From Dimargaris cristalligena (taxonomy: Eukaryota > Kickxellomycota > Dimargaritomycetes > Dimargaritales > Dimargaritaceae): a DNA stretch of 62,008 nucleotides. The translations under genes and the position numbers were made by a program. Shown in pieces: positions 28,701-42,123 of this stretch; position 1 is the first letter of the stretch, and each line of letters begins with the position of its first letter. A model generated the notes under the pieces. It made no database searches. It was not told the DNA's origin and saw nothing but the letters and a program-made list of their open reading frames with translations. Location of the stretch: assembly GCA_027576995.1 (NCBI GenBank), contig JANBQC010000062.1, positions 9,845 through 71,852 on the forward strand. The letters run 5' to 3'.

Positions 28701-31700
28701 GATTTGTTTTGGGTCTCATATCGATGGGAACCAACGAAGTGACTGGCTGAGCGTGACTTGACCTCGGGCCAAACGTTGCTGACCAGTATTACCGACTCCG
28801 CCTTATTACGTTGGCCCTGGGGCCCGATGGTGATAAAACAATCCGAGCAGGCCGTATGGGTTGGTAAGGAATGGTTGACGTGCTTTTCCCATGAGCCCAC
28901 CCGTTATCCAACTAGTGTGTGTGGGTTTGAAGTTTGCCGAACAAATCATGAAGTGGGTGGTGAGAAGGGGCGGGCAAATGGTGGGTACATATAAGCCGGT
29001 GTGTATACATAAATGGGTATGTGTAGGGCGAGCCGTTGGCTGTCAAAATCTAAAAATAACGAATAGCGTTTGGTCAATATACATTCCTTTTCGGTAGATA
29101 GTGTCCCGGATATAATAAAGGCGCAGTTGGGTTCATATGTGCTACCCCGCCCCCTTCCTTCTCCTGGCTATTCCCACATTCCAAGCTATCCGATGACACT
29201 CTGGCCTCGGTATATTCCAATTGATAGTATGTCGATATACTGCAACGTAGAGCTATCGATCAACTGTATCGGAATAATAGGAAATTGCCCAGGGACCATA
29301 GCGCACGGTAACGAAGGGGGGGGGTGACGAGTGAAGTGTATGTAAATATATGTAAATCGAAGCCAATAATATAACACTGACGCCCTTCAACACCGCGTCG
29401 TAGACTAGAAATAACTGAATATAGCGACCTGAGGGCCTGTAAGCACATCCCTAGTTGATCCGGGGCACAGAAGCACACAGCGCTCCCGCGAAAAATCGAT
29501 GGTTTTGGGGGGCCAGTGGGCAGGAAAGTTGGCGACCGAGCTAAGCTGGGTAGTCGATGTAGCCCGGGATCTTTCGTATGACTATCTCTCCCTACATGAG
29601 TAAGGAGGTTTTAACGAGTCGTCTAAAATAGGACATTGTGTACTACTGCTAGTCACAGCCCCAGCATGCGCGTCCAATTTCTTGAAAGATCCACCCTTCC
29701 CCCCGCTTTTATTATTTTTTTTTTTCATTGTAACACGCGTTGCTCCCTTTCCTAATTATACCAAGTGCGCACATCCTCTACTTCTCGCCACTAGCCCTTG
29801 TGAATCCACGGCCGGAATAGAGCAGAAGGTCCATCCTACCGAATGGGCTATTAGACGATTATTGGGAGCTGTCAAGCCCACTGGACTAATGTATGGGGTG
29901 CTGAAAAATCACCTAGTTTGAGTGAATGGTCGCGGTACGGAAGTAATTAAATAAGGGAAAAATGCGAAGTAAAGTGTATAAAAAAAGGGGGGAAGTCCCT
30001 TTACTTTTTCGTTTGAGAGGGTAGGGATGGGCGGAAGTCCCTTACTGCCAATTCAGGGCCCATGAGACACTACTACCTAAACTACATTGCAAATGCCGTG
30101 AAAAGCACCTCATTGAAAGAACAGTAGGCATTTATGGAATTCAAAAGAGACGGACGGGTGTTAGTTAGGTCTGGGGATATAGGGCTGGAAGTGGTGGCGG
30201 TTAATTCGATCGCTAATTGTGTAGGGCCTTTACGGGACACGTGGGCCAATGATACGAACAATGGAGTCGCAATGTCCCAGAGCACTATAGGTCGAGAAGG
30301 GGGAGTGGGTCTGAGTATGGCTGTGATATCTTTTGGCTAATGGTGTCCACCCGCTTCTTCCCGAAATAGAATGGGCGAGAAATACCTGCGAAAGAAGAAG
30401 GTATATAGTTCAACCGTAGGGCAATGTGGGCTCTTCTCCGACCACCACCAGTTAAACGGTCTCTACTCGGTTCACCGGTGCGTTACGGGCTCAGCCCTGG
30501 TCCCGATTAAGGCGGTATATACTTCATTAAACCCCGCATGTTACACAAGGTGTGCCACCTCCACCCCCGGGGTTTAATAAAGTCCAGAAGAGACTAGCTC
30601 GAGGTTACTGCTAATGGCCCTAGTCGGTCCACCGTTACCCATCCGACGGATACACACCCATATATACACGAGTCCACACAGTCGATGGTGGGGGATAAGA
30701 TAGGATGTGTTCTCAGCAGAGATCCAATGAACAGTGGCTATTGTTTGGTGGTACCCTGGTTCATTGTGGATGGTGAGTATTGCGAATATTGCGGAGGGAA
30801 TTCCGGTTTATTAAGGTTACGGCTGTTTGGTTATATTTCGCCGGGGTGGACGGGGAAGAAAAGGAATACGTTAGTCGAGGTTCTGACAGGCGGGGAGGGG
30901 TCTCCTCCATCTTCTCTGCCCCTCCCGCACTTTTCCTTGGCATAACTTTTGGACCGCATGGTGAGGGAGGGAAAAATAATAATACGTAGGTAGGCTGGCA
31001 CGCAAAGACCTTCTCACTTTCCGAAGCAGCGATATGTACGAAGGCATGAAGCAACCCGTTGATGTCCAAAATGTGGGGTAAAACGCGCCAGGAAGGGGAC
31101 AGCACCCATGCATCCGCCCGCAGAAAGGGGGAACCTTCCCTTCTTCGCACTTCCCCATATCAGTCCAGTTACCAATGCATTCTTCCCCCCCTCTTTCTTT
31201 CTGGGCCCTCAGTACTGCATGTCTCGCCTATGAATGATCATGCTGGGACCCGCTCATAAAAAGACAACCCGTTGGTTTACACAGAGACCTACCTCTCCAC
31301 AACTAGAGCGACGTGGCAGTAATTCCCGAATGAATTTGGCGGAGTTTACCTGTCCACAAAAATGGGTCGGCTTGGTTGAAGAGCCGTTTTTATTATCCAG
31401 GTCTATTAAACGTGTGTAAACGTAGGGGGGCGGGAATAGTTATGGCTATGTTCTCGCTGACGCCGGCGTTCTCCCCTCAGCCCTATTCGTATCCATTTAC
31501 CACTAGTTGCCTCTCCCCCCATCCACTTCTCTACCACTATGGGGACAGCCATTAAGGGCGGACCGTAATAGGCGAATTGGGGAGGGCGGTGTTTGGGCCA
31601 ATGGGGACTGGGGGGAGGCCATAACCAATGGGCCACTGGGGGGGGTTAAAACTAAACGGGACAGGTGGACTGTATGGCGAGACGTATAGCAACAACCATT

Positions 31701-32139
31701 CAAACGAAAAAAATAGGACGGCCAAGCGATACAGTGAGTGCTTCTTCTATGGCAACTCGATAGGGCCGGAAGGGAGGGGGAATAAAAGAGGGGGGGGGTT
31801 AGAAGAGGGGAGTTACAATGGGCGGCCTGTATATTGGATTGGAAAAGGCCTTAGTATTCCCGAATAATACAATACCAAGGTATCATCGTTCCTATTTCAC
31901 ATAGTAATACACCCATATTATTTTACTAGCACATAGCCCGACCGAGACATTGGATTTTCCTCCCTCTCTCCTCCCCTCTTCTCTCTTCTGGGGAAAGGAT
32001 CACTGCCTTCACTCCACTGGCCACGGCCATGCCCTCTGTCCCATTGGCCTTAGCACCTCCCGCCATGGCAATGGCTCTGAGTATGAATCCGCTGGGCTAA
32101 GCAGGAAGGGTAGTGGAGCGGCCTATCGCGCCCATCCCA
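13736..32139. other. gene desert, main part upstream of the C2H2 gene
   Basis: Over 18 kb with no frame longer than about 140 codons and no recognised domain on either strand. Base composition is mixed, not AT-rich, with many short homopolymer runs (for example G11 at 16621-16631 and C10 near 27359). No tRNA cloverleaf, CRISPR array or tandem satellite was found. It may hold regulatory DNA for the downstream transcription factor, non-coding transcripts, or decayed repeats like the one at 13591. Confidence 0.45.
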
Positions 32140-32147
32140 TATATAAA
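32140..32147 (+). promoter_or_regulatory. TATA box of the C2H2 regulator gene
   Basis: TATATAAA lies about 700 bp before the start codon. From here to 32845 the plus strand is strongly pyrimidine-rich and contains no ATG, as expected of a long leader. TTTTTTGTAG at about 32737-32746 after a CT-rich tract could be the acceptor of a leader intron, though no clear GTAAGT donor is visible. Confidence 0.5.
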
Positions 32148-32845
32148 GGCCCTCGCCGCATCCCTCGTCCATCCGTTAATCACCCATCATTTGTAGTTTG
32201 AACTGGCTTCACCTTCTCCCTCTCACCTACTACTACTACCCTCCTCTCCTTCCCTTTGCACCATTGCCGTGCTGCTTAGTCCTACTCGTGCTAGAATTCC
32301 GGCTTTAACCTCTGTGCCTGTTGTTGAGTGCCTTTTTACCCCGCAACTCCTCACCACACCTCCCCTTTCCCGCTTCTCTCTCCCTACTTATAATCCTCCG
32401 GCCCTGGTTGATTTCAAGCTCCGCTGCCTAACTATTGTTCCATAAGCTATTCTATAGGCTTAATTATTATAAGTATTAGTTTAATATTCATCAAGCCCTA
32501 ACGCTGGTAGTTTGAGTTTCTGTCTGTCTATTTTCTATCCACACGTTAAGTTGTGTAACCCTAACCTAGTCTTACCGGTCCTAAAACCTTCCGTTCTCCC
32601 GGACCTCCCTGTAGTTATTACGACCAATTTTGTGTAATTCCCTTCCCCTGATTTATCTTTTGGGCCGAATTTCTTGTACACACCTCGATATTCCCCAGCG
32701 TACATACATATAAATACATACCCTTTCTCCCCCTCTATTTTTTGTAGAGATCAATCGTCAACCTCACACCGCACCTCCTGCACACTGCTATTATTGTACC
32801 TTCGCGCCGGCCCCCTCTTTAACTTTTACTAATACATATCTCAAA

Positions 32846-34003
32846 ATGGAAGCTCCCACTCTCATGAAGTCCGACTATGCCACTGGCATCCCTAGTCACG
32901 ACTTTCACGAACATTACGCTACCGATTCGACGCCCGGTCCTCAGGGCGGCTATCCCATGTACGCCCACGAACAATATGACCGCCAGCCCTCGCTCAACCC
33001 CTCCCTGTACGGCCAGCCCACCCAGAGCCCCGCCCCCGGCCTGACCTTCTCCTCCAGCAGCCCCAGTCTTTCCAACTGCTCGTCGCCATCCTACCAAAAC
33101 GGCACCAATATGCACATGTCCGCTGGTATGGAACAAGTGTCTTCCACTCACTCGCAGCCCCAGTCTTACCCCCACCACCACCATCAGCAGCAGCAGCAGC
33201 AGCAACAACAACAACAGCAGCAGCAGCAGCCCAACTACTACATGGATACCGCCGCTGGTCAGGCCGTCTACTACTCGGTGGGTCAGGCCACCCCGAACTC
33301 CATGGCCGGCCCCAACTCGTTCATGCCCGCTCTGAACCTGATGCCCACAGCCAACAGCCAGATGCCCCCTCCCATGGACCCCTCGGCCTACCCTATGCCC
33401 CCCGCTCCCCACTTCGCCCCGGGTATGCCCGGTCTATACGGTGACAAGTCGGCCTACGGTGGTCTGGAAGATAGCCAGCACGCTGCTGCCGCCGCTGCCA
33501 TGCACCACAGCTACGGTCAAATGAACCGCTTCGACGACCCCAACACCCATATGGCCCTCAACCGGGCCGGTGTCTACCACCGCTCGGACGCCTCCCCATT
33601 CGGAGCTGACCCCACCATGACCCCTTACATCACCCGGTTCCCCTCGGCCAAGCGCAACCGCTCGAGCACCACCAAGAACAAGCGTTACATTTGCCAGATT
33701 TGCCAGTCCGCTTTTGCCCGTCCCTCGACCCTCAACACCCACATGAACAAGCACACCGGAGCCAAGCCCCACGTCTGCCCCCACCCCGGCTGTGGCAAGC
33801 GCTTCTCGGTCCTCAGCAACATGCGCCGGCACCGTAAGATCCACGAGCGGAATCAGGCCCAAGCCCAAGCCCAGGCCCAGCAATCCGCTCATATGCCCAT
33901 GCCCGGTCAGGTCGGTGGCCATCCCGGCGTCATGAACGGCAACCACCCCTCAGTGATGCAGCAGCAACAACAGCAACAGCCTTCCCTTCAAAAGGTGCTA
34001 TAG
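32846..34003 (+). CDS. two-finger C2H2 zinc-finger transcription factor, poly-Q
   Basis: A 385-aa protein from a single uninterrupted frame. The start ATG (context CAAAATGG) is the first ATG after the TATA box. The first 280 residues are low-complexity, rich in Pro, Ser, Gln and Met, with 15 consecutive Gln at 114-128 (mixed CAG/CAA, preceded by four His) and an Ala run near 213-218, typical of activation domains. Two adjacent C2H2 fingers follow: C283-x2-C286-x12-H299-x3-H303, and C311-x4-C316-x12-H329-x3-H333, joined by the TGAKPHV linker. Basic residues (KRNRSSTTKNKR) precede them and may be a nuclear signal. The tail repeats Gln-Ala and Gln. The finger pair resembles fungal FlbC/Rsv-type regulators of development or stress; the exact orthologue is unknown. 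It stands alone between large non-coding regions, a setting common for developmental regulators. Confidence 0.9.
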   Translation: MEAPTLMKSDYATGIPSHDFHEHYATDSTPGPQGGYPMYAHEQYDRQPSLNPSLYGQPTQSPAPGLTFSSSSPSLSNCSSPSYQNGTNMHMSAGMEQVSSTHSQPQSYPHHHHQQQQQQQQQQQQQQQPNYYMDTAAGQAVYYSVGQATPNSMAGPNSFMPALNLMPTANSQMPPPMDPSAYPMPPAPHFAPGMPGLYGDKSAYGGLEDSQHAAAAAAMHHSYGQMNRFDDPNTHMALNRAGVYHRSDASPFGADPTMTPYITRFPSAKRNRSSTTKNKRYICQICQSAFARPSTLNTHMNKHTGAKPHVCPHPGCGKRFSVLSNMRRHRKIHERNQAQAQAQAQQSAHMPMPGQVGGHPGVMNGNHPSVMQQQQQQQPSLQKVL

Positions 34004-34738
34004 TTTGGCCAAAAGCAATATAGTATTACCACCCCCCTGCTTTCTTAGCTGCTGACCGGGATGGATATATTCAGCTAGTTGTAAGCCACAGTATACCCAA
34101 ACCGGCACGCTCGCAAACAACACATACACGCCCACCCACCCCACTATCCTTCCCTTAGACTTTAGTTAGGGTAGTGGTTCTTCGTTCTTTAGTACCCTCC
34201 TCACACATGCCCCCGGCTAGTGAGTTATAGGTTGACTTGAACACGCGGTTTTCCGTCCTCATGCTCAGTTTTATTTTCTTGCCCATCCGATGGCCATATT
34301 AATCACTCTCCACCTTCACAATTACGAGACGGCCTTACAAATGTATTTTTTTTATTCGCCCGCTCCTCCGTCACTATCCCTTGGTTCGGTTCTCTTATAC
34401 GCCCACTCACTCACTCACAATCCATATATCTACTTACCTACCTATAACTATTTACTACCCTTAGTAACATCCAATTACTATTATTATATTTCTCTCTATA
34501 TATCATCGCGTCATTTACTACTCGTTCGTTAATTTATCTTACTCTATATTTTAATGTTTGGACTCTGTATTGTGCGGGTCTACTTGGCTCCCACTCCCAC
34601 TCTCTATCTCTTTTGTTCAGCGTTCTTTAAATACCTTGTACTTCGTATCACCCCCTCCCTCTCAAATTTGCACTCTCCCTGCGCTCAGTGTCAATATTAA
34701 TTAACTACATATTATAATGGACTAATTCACTAGCTTGT

Positions 34739-34744
34739 AATAAA
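34739..34744 (+). terminator. candidate poly(A) signal of the C2H2 gene
   Basis: AATAAA in a T-rich context 736 nt after the stop codon. The intervening 3' UTR contains (T)- and (CA/CT)-rich stretches and no gene. Confidence 0.5.
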
Positions 34745-34951
34745 CTGTCTTCTTCAAAAAATCATTTCCGTTCAACATGAAGGAGGGATACTGTTTGCAA
34801 GTAAGCGGTTATCGGTGAAGGGGGAGCGGTCGGTGTTGAATGAATCGCGGATACCCCGACAAATATGTGACAAGGTCCTCCTCATTCCCACTCTCTCGCC
34901 CACCTGTGTGCCTCCTTGGCTTTAAATTTAAGTTATATTGACTTCATTTAA

Positions 34952-34986
34952 GGGGGGGGGAGTACATGGGTGAGGGGGGGAGGGGG
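34952..34986 (+). other. candidate G-quadruplex tract
   Basis: Four G-runs (9, 3, 7 and 5 Gs) separated by loops of 7, 3 and 1 nt on the plus strand, about 210 bp past the C2H2 poly(A) signal. This meets the simple G3+N1-7 rule. Confidence 0.5.
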
Positions 34987-37900
34987 AGTGGAGCAGGTTA
35001 TCATCAGTTCCGGTATAGCCGCCGCCCTCAATAAGTGTATACCGCCCCTCCCCCTCCCTTTCGGCTCCCACTTGGCCTCCTGAAATCATGCATTAGGGGA
35101 GCGATAATCAGACTGATAGTTGATGGAGAAAGGGGCGGGGTGCTAGAGGAGGTGCATATCCCAGAGCTTCTACTGTTCTCTCGGGCCCCCCTTCTCCGTT
35201 GACCTATCGTTTCGAGTGGATGCTGATTATGATTAACAGTCCAAATGTCAATGAGGGAGGGGGAGGGCGATGACGAGGAGGGTGTATAATATTCCCTATG
35301 GAATGGAGCAAGTTAAAAGGCACCACAAGGGAGAGATGTGTAAATAAACACGAGCCGGTCGATTAATAGATCACTTGATTCTGATCCTTTATATCCACTG
35401 CGCATCGCTAAGGGAGGGGTAGGAGGGTGAGGGGGTAAATCCGCCCTGGTAATCCAGCTCTCCTCCTCAGCATTATCTTTGTTCCCGTTTCTCGCCATTT
35501 ATAATACTGGCCTGCGGCTGCCTCGAATTGCGGAGTAAGCGCCCAATAATGCCTAGGTTAATCTAATATATATAATTTTGACCATATGTTTCTCCCCCCC
35601 CCGTCGCTCCTTGTTCTCGTCTTCATCACCCCCTCCCCTCCATCTCATCCCTTCACCTTTCCGCTCCCCCTTCCCCGTCTTTCCAACTAACTGAAGTTTC
35701 GCAATGTCCGGGGACTTTTTCATTTCCGAGGTGGTGGCTAAAGTGGAGGAGAGAGGCGTGGGTGCGGGGCGACTATGTGAGCGCACTTGAATATTATACT
35801 TATTTGACATGTATATGTCTCACTATGCCCATGGAGACACATATGTATATAGTTCAGCTTATATTACGTAGCCACCCTCTCCCCACGGACTGCATCACCT
35901 ATTTATTTATGAGCCCAGGCATTAAGACATTAACCGTCCGCGTTGACGGACATTTCCCCTTGAATAGATATGTCCAGTGTATTAAGTCGGCGATGAAAGT
36001 GAATGGTAATAAGGGGGAAGGAGAGAAAACAGGGGGCAGGAAGAGTCAGCCAACCACAAAGGAAAGGCCGAAATTAACGATACCCCGTCCTAGTTTTAGT
36101 TACTATTATAGAGTGGGTCGCACTGCCGAATGGTTACTAAGCGGGTCGGGTGGGTAGTACCAGAATGGGTAGGGGAGGGGTATAATCTTACAGCAAAAGC
36201 TGCGCAGGTCTAGCCCCAGTTGTGCAAATGAACGCGCGATTTGGCCTGGGTTATTTGGCTTGGACCTGCCGGCTATTGCGTTCCCCGACTGCCCAGGTAG
36301 GGCCAGTACGCCAAGATACATGAGGACCCAATGACTACAACCTACAACTTTTACCCCTCCCCCTAACCCATCGACTCATTTCTGCTCCGAAATTTCACTC
36401 TATACCCCCCTATAAGTATGCTCAAGGGGGAAGATACGGGCGAAGGGACATACCACCACTGTGGTCAAGTCCTGCTAGCGGAGTTAGCCATGCATACTTC
36501 TTTGGGAGAAGTGTTACTTTTGGGAAGTAAAACAAAGTTGAAAGGGGGAAATTGTAGAGATGTAGGGGGGTGGGAGAGGGATCCTAAAGCGAATTAAGGT
36601 TTGAACTAAAAACTTCCGGATGACTACACTTTTCATGCACCCTCAGACTCTTTTTTCCGGCCGAATATTACCCACTGATTCGGACTATACATACACGGAT
36701 TGTCTCCATAATGTACAGGACATGGCCATTTGTCGTTCCAAATTATCCTTGCTTATCCGGTTGCTTCGTTTGGCGCGACTGTAGACGGTCCACTCCTCCG
36801 AAGCAGTTGGCTGACTGTTGGGTCATGTATATAGTGTCTTTCTCCTTCGCTGTTTTTTTTTCGACTGTTCGTTGCCCGTGCTTAATTTGACACCGTCAAG
36901 TAAATGGCGTTTTGTGTCGACGGCGGTTAGTGGATGTAGTGCGTCCGTAACAGTGTGCAAATAATATCGGAGCAGTAGGATACAGCGGCATATTTCCCAC
37001 TTTGGATGGGGCGTACCAGTCTGGCGCAGGGGTTCGAAAACCCACCACCGTCAGTTGGGAATAATGGTGTTATCCATACACACCCACTCTCTCTCTCTCA
37101 TATTTAGATTCACTGGATCACTAGTTTCAGGAGATTGTATTACCTTTCCACAATGACGCTGAAAAAAAAATCCTCCTCTTGGATAATGAAGTTGGGGGGA
37201 ATTATCGGGTCAAATTGGAATGGTTAGGTGGTCGGGGTACATCAATGTATGAGAGGCGTTATTTCGTCTAACACCTATACAAAACGGTACTTCCCCTCTA
37301 TTATGACTATTGTCGGAGCTTGCTTTTGTTATTGCTGCTGTGTTACGGTCACAGCTGTTAACCTGGTCGTGTTTAGCGGCGCAATATTCTTTCCTTAAAC
37401 CGACCCGGTAGTGAATATCCGAGCAACTCGATGGATAGATAGTGACGACCGGCCCAATCTGGCTATCCACTCTCCCGAAGTCGCCGGGCTTTCCGTTCAC
37501 TTCAGTAGCCAAAGGTTAGTGATAGTCGCAATACAATTTAATATACTTAGTTGTATGCAAACGGGGACACTCCTTTGACAGCAAGAGGTCCCGGATCAGA
37601 GCGGTGTATTTTGCTATGAGTTGACAGCTGTCCGGGTAGACCAGTATACCGTATCACTAAGCGGAATAACCTATTTAAGGAATCTGGCCATAGTCCACTA
37701 CCAACTGATGCCAATCGTTATAAATTTTACATGCTGTCAAGTCGAATACGGACATGTTCAGTAATAATATACAATACACTGCCAACTAGTCAGGTGTAGT
37801 CACGGCCTCCCGTATTCTCGCTACTGTCGTGACTGTTCCAACGTATGCTGGGATACCAATCACCTAAATTTTGACGTTTTGACAATCCTATGTTTATCAT

Positions 37901-40900
37901 CCGAGATTTTTTTATGGCTGAGGGGGGGATTTGCAAAATCAAGATCGGGAATTTAGACTATCCTGAAAAGATAATATTATTATATATATTTAAAAAACCC
38001 GCAATCCCAACAATATATGGGATTCGGATTGAATAGCCAAACCACTGGAACGTCAATGAGGTCTTCGGTTAACTTTTTTTAGTAAGATGCCATCAGGGGG
38101 CACACGCGCCAGTGAGGGAATTGACCGTATAGGTCGGATTTTCAAGCCCCGCCTGGTATTGGGCAGCATGAGTTGGCATTGGACAGGAGGCAGACTAGTG
38201 CAACCTAGTGACGATGCCCATCTCGTATATTGGTTTAACAGAAACGGAAAATACATGCTAAAGGAGGAGGAAGGTAGTGGCCAGCTACACAGCCGAAATA
38301 CCACCTGATACTGGGGAGGGTTAGGGTTACTATTCCAAGAGTCCTTTGGTTTTAGTCTGTAGTCAGCCCCCTCTAGACTGCCGTATGCTGGGGAGCTGGA
38401 TGAAACACGCAACGATAGTTTTGGGCTTGGGAATGCGGGATGAGACCTATTCGAAAGAGCCAATCCGACTTTTTCATGACTGGATTGAAGATAAAAATAT
38501 AATCTCTTTGGGCTTATCCCATTTTTATTTAGACAGGATTTCTTCTGACCGGGCGACAGGGAAACGGCGCTCCCCTACGGGCGAATTTGTCGTCCCAGGC
38601 GAGGGCGCTGAAGCTGGAGACATCACCACCGTCCCCCCCCACCCCACCACCCAGATCACGCTTTGTGCCACATTTCCCTTTTTGCAACATATTAGCTGTC
38701 TATTGTTGTTTCCAATAAGTGGCCCGTTTCCTATTCCTTGTGACTCATGGCCATGTATACCCTAGCCTCTTCAACCACTGCCTAATATATCCCGAATCTG
38801 AAACCCCCATTGTTAAGAATCCGTTTTATTCGACCAATATAATAATATATATATTCACACCCTAGGCCTGACCGTGACCTGCCCGCCTCCCATCGAGTCG
38901 TAAAGTTTGACCCCATGGCTTCCGAAAGAAAAAAAAAACACCTTCGCATATTCAACTTCCAATTACAATGCCACAGCGGAACCGTGTGTCGACCAACATG
39001 GATTGGGAGAGTTGATGGAGTTCGATGGTTGTAAACTTGGAAAAAATAAACCCCAATCATTTTAAGAATGCGTAAGGCGGGCTAGTGGTCATTGCAGACG
39101 TGATAATGTTGTGTCGTCGTCATCATGGATGTATAGTAATGCGGAAGCTGGTGTTGCGGGGAATATGCGAGTGTCGAGACCGCTTGGATGAAGAAAAGCC
39201 ACACATAATGAGGCCAGGTTAAAATATATATATATATTAAAAAGGGGGATGGTGTGATGTGCTGGGTAAACAAACCGACATCCGAGCCAGTCCTTGTTGG
39301 CAGTTGTCCAGTTCACTCCTTAGATGTACAGTTGGTTATCAGCCCCCAAACCCACTTAGTAAAAAGAATCGGCTCTAGAAATTAGCAGGATATTAAAATT
39401 TTTATAGAAACCATACACACACGGGTGGGGGGCACTGAATAATTCAATGGGGTCCATCGAAGGCCAGTTTTCCGGACCTGGGTCTCCCCCTATGACCGAA
39501 CTATCGCCCTCTACCATTTATTACATATGTGATGGTAATTTGTCAAAGCAAACGTTCCCAGCGAATGTCTGGGAAAGTGGGGCCGGATAAATAGGATAAT
39601 TGCCCTGATATAGGGGGAGGAGTGGCTATAAAGCCATTCGGGCAATTTACATATTTTGGGGTTCTGCCAAAAAAATATATCAAAAAAGGGGGGTGGGGTT
39701 TCATACGGTCTATTGTTGTGGACTGACCCCTAACTAATCAATAAGCGCCCCCTTTTTATTATTCACAGCCCCTCGTCTTTCATCTTACCCACTAGATGGC
39801 TTAGAAGGGTGAAGGTAAAGTATACCTTGTAGGCCAGAGGCGTCGGAGCATCCGGCTGGGGAGAACCAGGAATTTACCCCCAACGCAGCTGTTAACAATT
39901 AGGGCAGGCAACAGTGTATGATGCTGGTGTTGAAATCTCATCGGTGCTGCTGCAAATCCGCCCGAGGATCGTCGCATTTTGATAAACAGGGGGGAAAAGA
40001 TATCTGTCATACTGCTATTATACTGTGCATATGAGCCCGAGATATCGGTCCGTAATGAATCATTGGTGTAATCCTTGGCGCTAAAATGTCCTGGTCCGTC
40101 ATGTACAAGGAATACGCGTTATTAATCCGTTGGACCGACCCTCCGCTCCCGGGCTGACTAAGGTGGCTGTTCCCTAAAATTGATAAAAACGTTTTTGTCA
40201 TGGCGCATGTACAAAGTGACTTTGGGCTGGGTTGTACCACAGCCAGAACATCAGTTGATTTGGACTTATTGAATCGCCAATAAATCGGTATTTACTGGAA
40301 GGCCCAACAACGCACTGTTGGTATATCTACTTGCTCATAATAGGTGATAATAAAGGAGGTCAAGATACGCAATTCCCGTGGCCTAATTCGGATTAGAATA
40401 TGGCCTATCGAAATAGATAGAGGCAGCTGGGGTGTAAACTGATGCCGAGTGTTTTTGTTCCTTGGACGGGAATCGTCGTAATGATGGTAAATATGCATCT
40501 TTCTAAGTCCAGGAGGACATATTTAAGACATTATGCTCCTCCCTACTGCAGCCACTGCATGGAGTGAAAGGAGGCCCGGCTCGGCTGCCCAAATGGCTCG
40601 TTGTAAAGAGCGGGAACGGCAGGTATGTCGAAGAAACATAAGGGGAAAAAATAGGGGGTGTAGACCATTGGCATTTCATGTCAGACTATGTCGATTTATC
40701 TGGTTCGGGTAGTTTCGGTTCTGTCTTCCACCATTTCGTGAACGTAGCAAACACCTGACCAACGAGGGGGTAAACAGACCAGGCTAGCCGATATAGTGCC
40801 GGGGGGTTCGGTTTGAGTCCATAATGTGATGGTAAGTCGTTGCGGCAGACTCCATTTGGTCTAGTACGAGTTACCGGCAGCTGGTGGCAATTGCACCCCT

Positions 40901-42123
40901 ATGAAGAACCGTTACGCCAATAAAGCCATGCCAAAAGACACTCTACCGTTCATCAATCGGAATCGAATTGTCATCTAGACGGCCGTACATTACTCGGTCA
41001 CTCCAAGTGCTCTTCGGAGACTTTGGGTTGCGTTGCGTTGGGGGCCTACAACGGCTGTCTGGGTCCATATTTCCACCCTTAAACCAAATAGATTTAGTGG
41101 GTGTGTGCTGTGCTGTGTGACCCATAATAGGCCAACAGATATATCATGCATAGGTGCCGTTACTGTTTATCATAAGGCGAGCCCCCGCAGTCGGAGGAAT
41201 TGGCAGTTAAGGAGGTGGGAGAGTGACCCGGGCATCTCACGGTCCAGGGTATTCGTGGGATTCCTCGTATGAAACATTGTATCGCCTTCAAAAGCCCACC
41301 AAGCCTTTCGGGCGGGCAGCCGTTATTCGGAATTATGGCAGCAAAAATAAATTTACGGCTTTACGCTCTCCTTGTCAACGACTCCACCCCTCTAATTGTA
41401 CTTCGTCTTGAAATGTCTCGTCGAATACCTTTATTGAAAGGGGCGGCATGGATTCGCCACACAGCGTCGAAGTAGTTAGGGCAGCCAGTTGTACCCTCTG
41501 AATTCTGGTTGACTTTTCGTCAGCGCCATTTTTGGAAGCCATGGGGACCAAAGGGATATGGTGGCTATACGGATGTAGAAGAGAGAGCCCACATATAAAA
41601 CTTCCAGTCGAAAACGGAACGACGAGAGGGAAGCTTAGGGGAAACCGGGGAGCCTGAAATGGATAATTCAAAGAGCCAGTCTACTTCAATTCCCCCCCTC
41701 CCTCAGCCCATTAGCCTCACACTCAAGCCATGCACAGTTCATTTATCTACTGTAGAGGTTGTCCCCTCCACCCTCCTCCTCACTTTACCAGCCATCGACG
41801 ACCCTCTTGGAACCCCTCGGCTCGACGGTTACTGGCTTATGCATCGGCAGTTCCATTGATTCCGGGTCCTTCACGTTTTCTTCCCAATTTTACCGTTCGC
41901 TCTCCCATAATTGCATTCCCCCTATTTAGCCTCCAGCCCCCAAAGCGCTACTAAACGAGGTTCGACTACCTGAATTTTTGAACCGTTTCGTACGTGTATT
42001 TTCACTGTCCGCCGCGGTTCCATTGGAATGCGCCTGGGCCCTATCGCGTTATCCACCCTTGACTGTCTTCCTTTACGTTCGCTCTTCCACCGCAGCTTGA
42101 TAGCCTACACATTACCGTTGGCC
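34987..42123. other. about 7 kb intergenic, no gene recognised
   Basis: Only short, motif-free frames on both strands. G/C-rich homopolymer patches dominate 34.9-36.5 kb. I found no tRNA or repeat array. Confidence 0.4.

Noticed and set aside
29990..30050. Short direct repeat GGAAGTCCCTT
   Set aside because: Only two copies 40 bp apart in low-complexity DNA; no array.
32819..33946. Long minus-strand frames opposite the C2H2 gene
   Set aside because: They mirror the GC-rich codon pattern and poly-Q tract of the real gene and contain only Val/Gly/Leu-rich low-complexity text.
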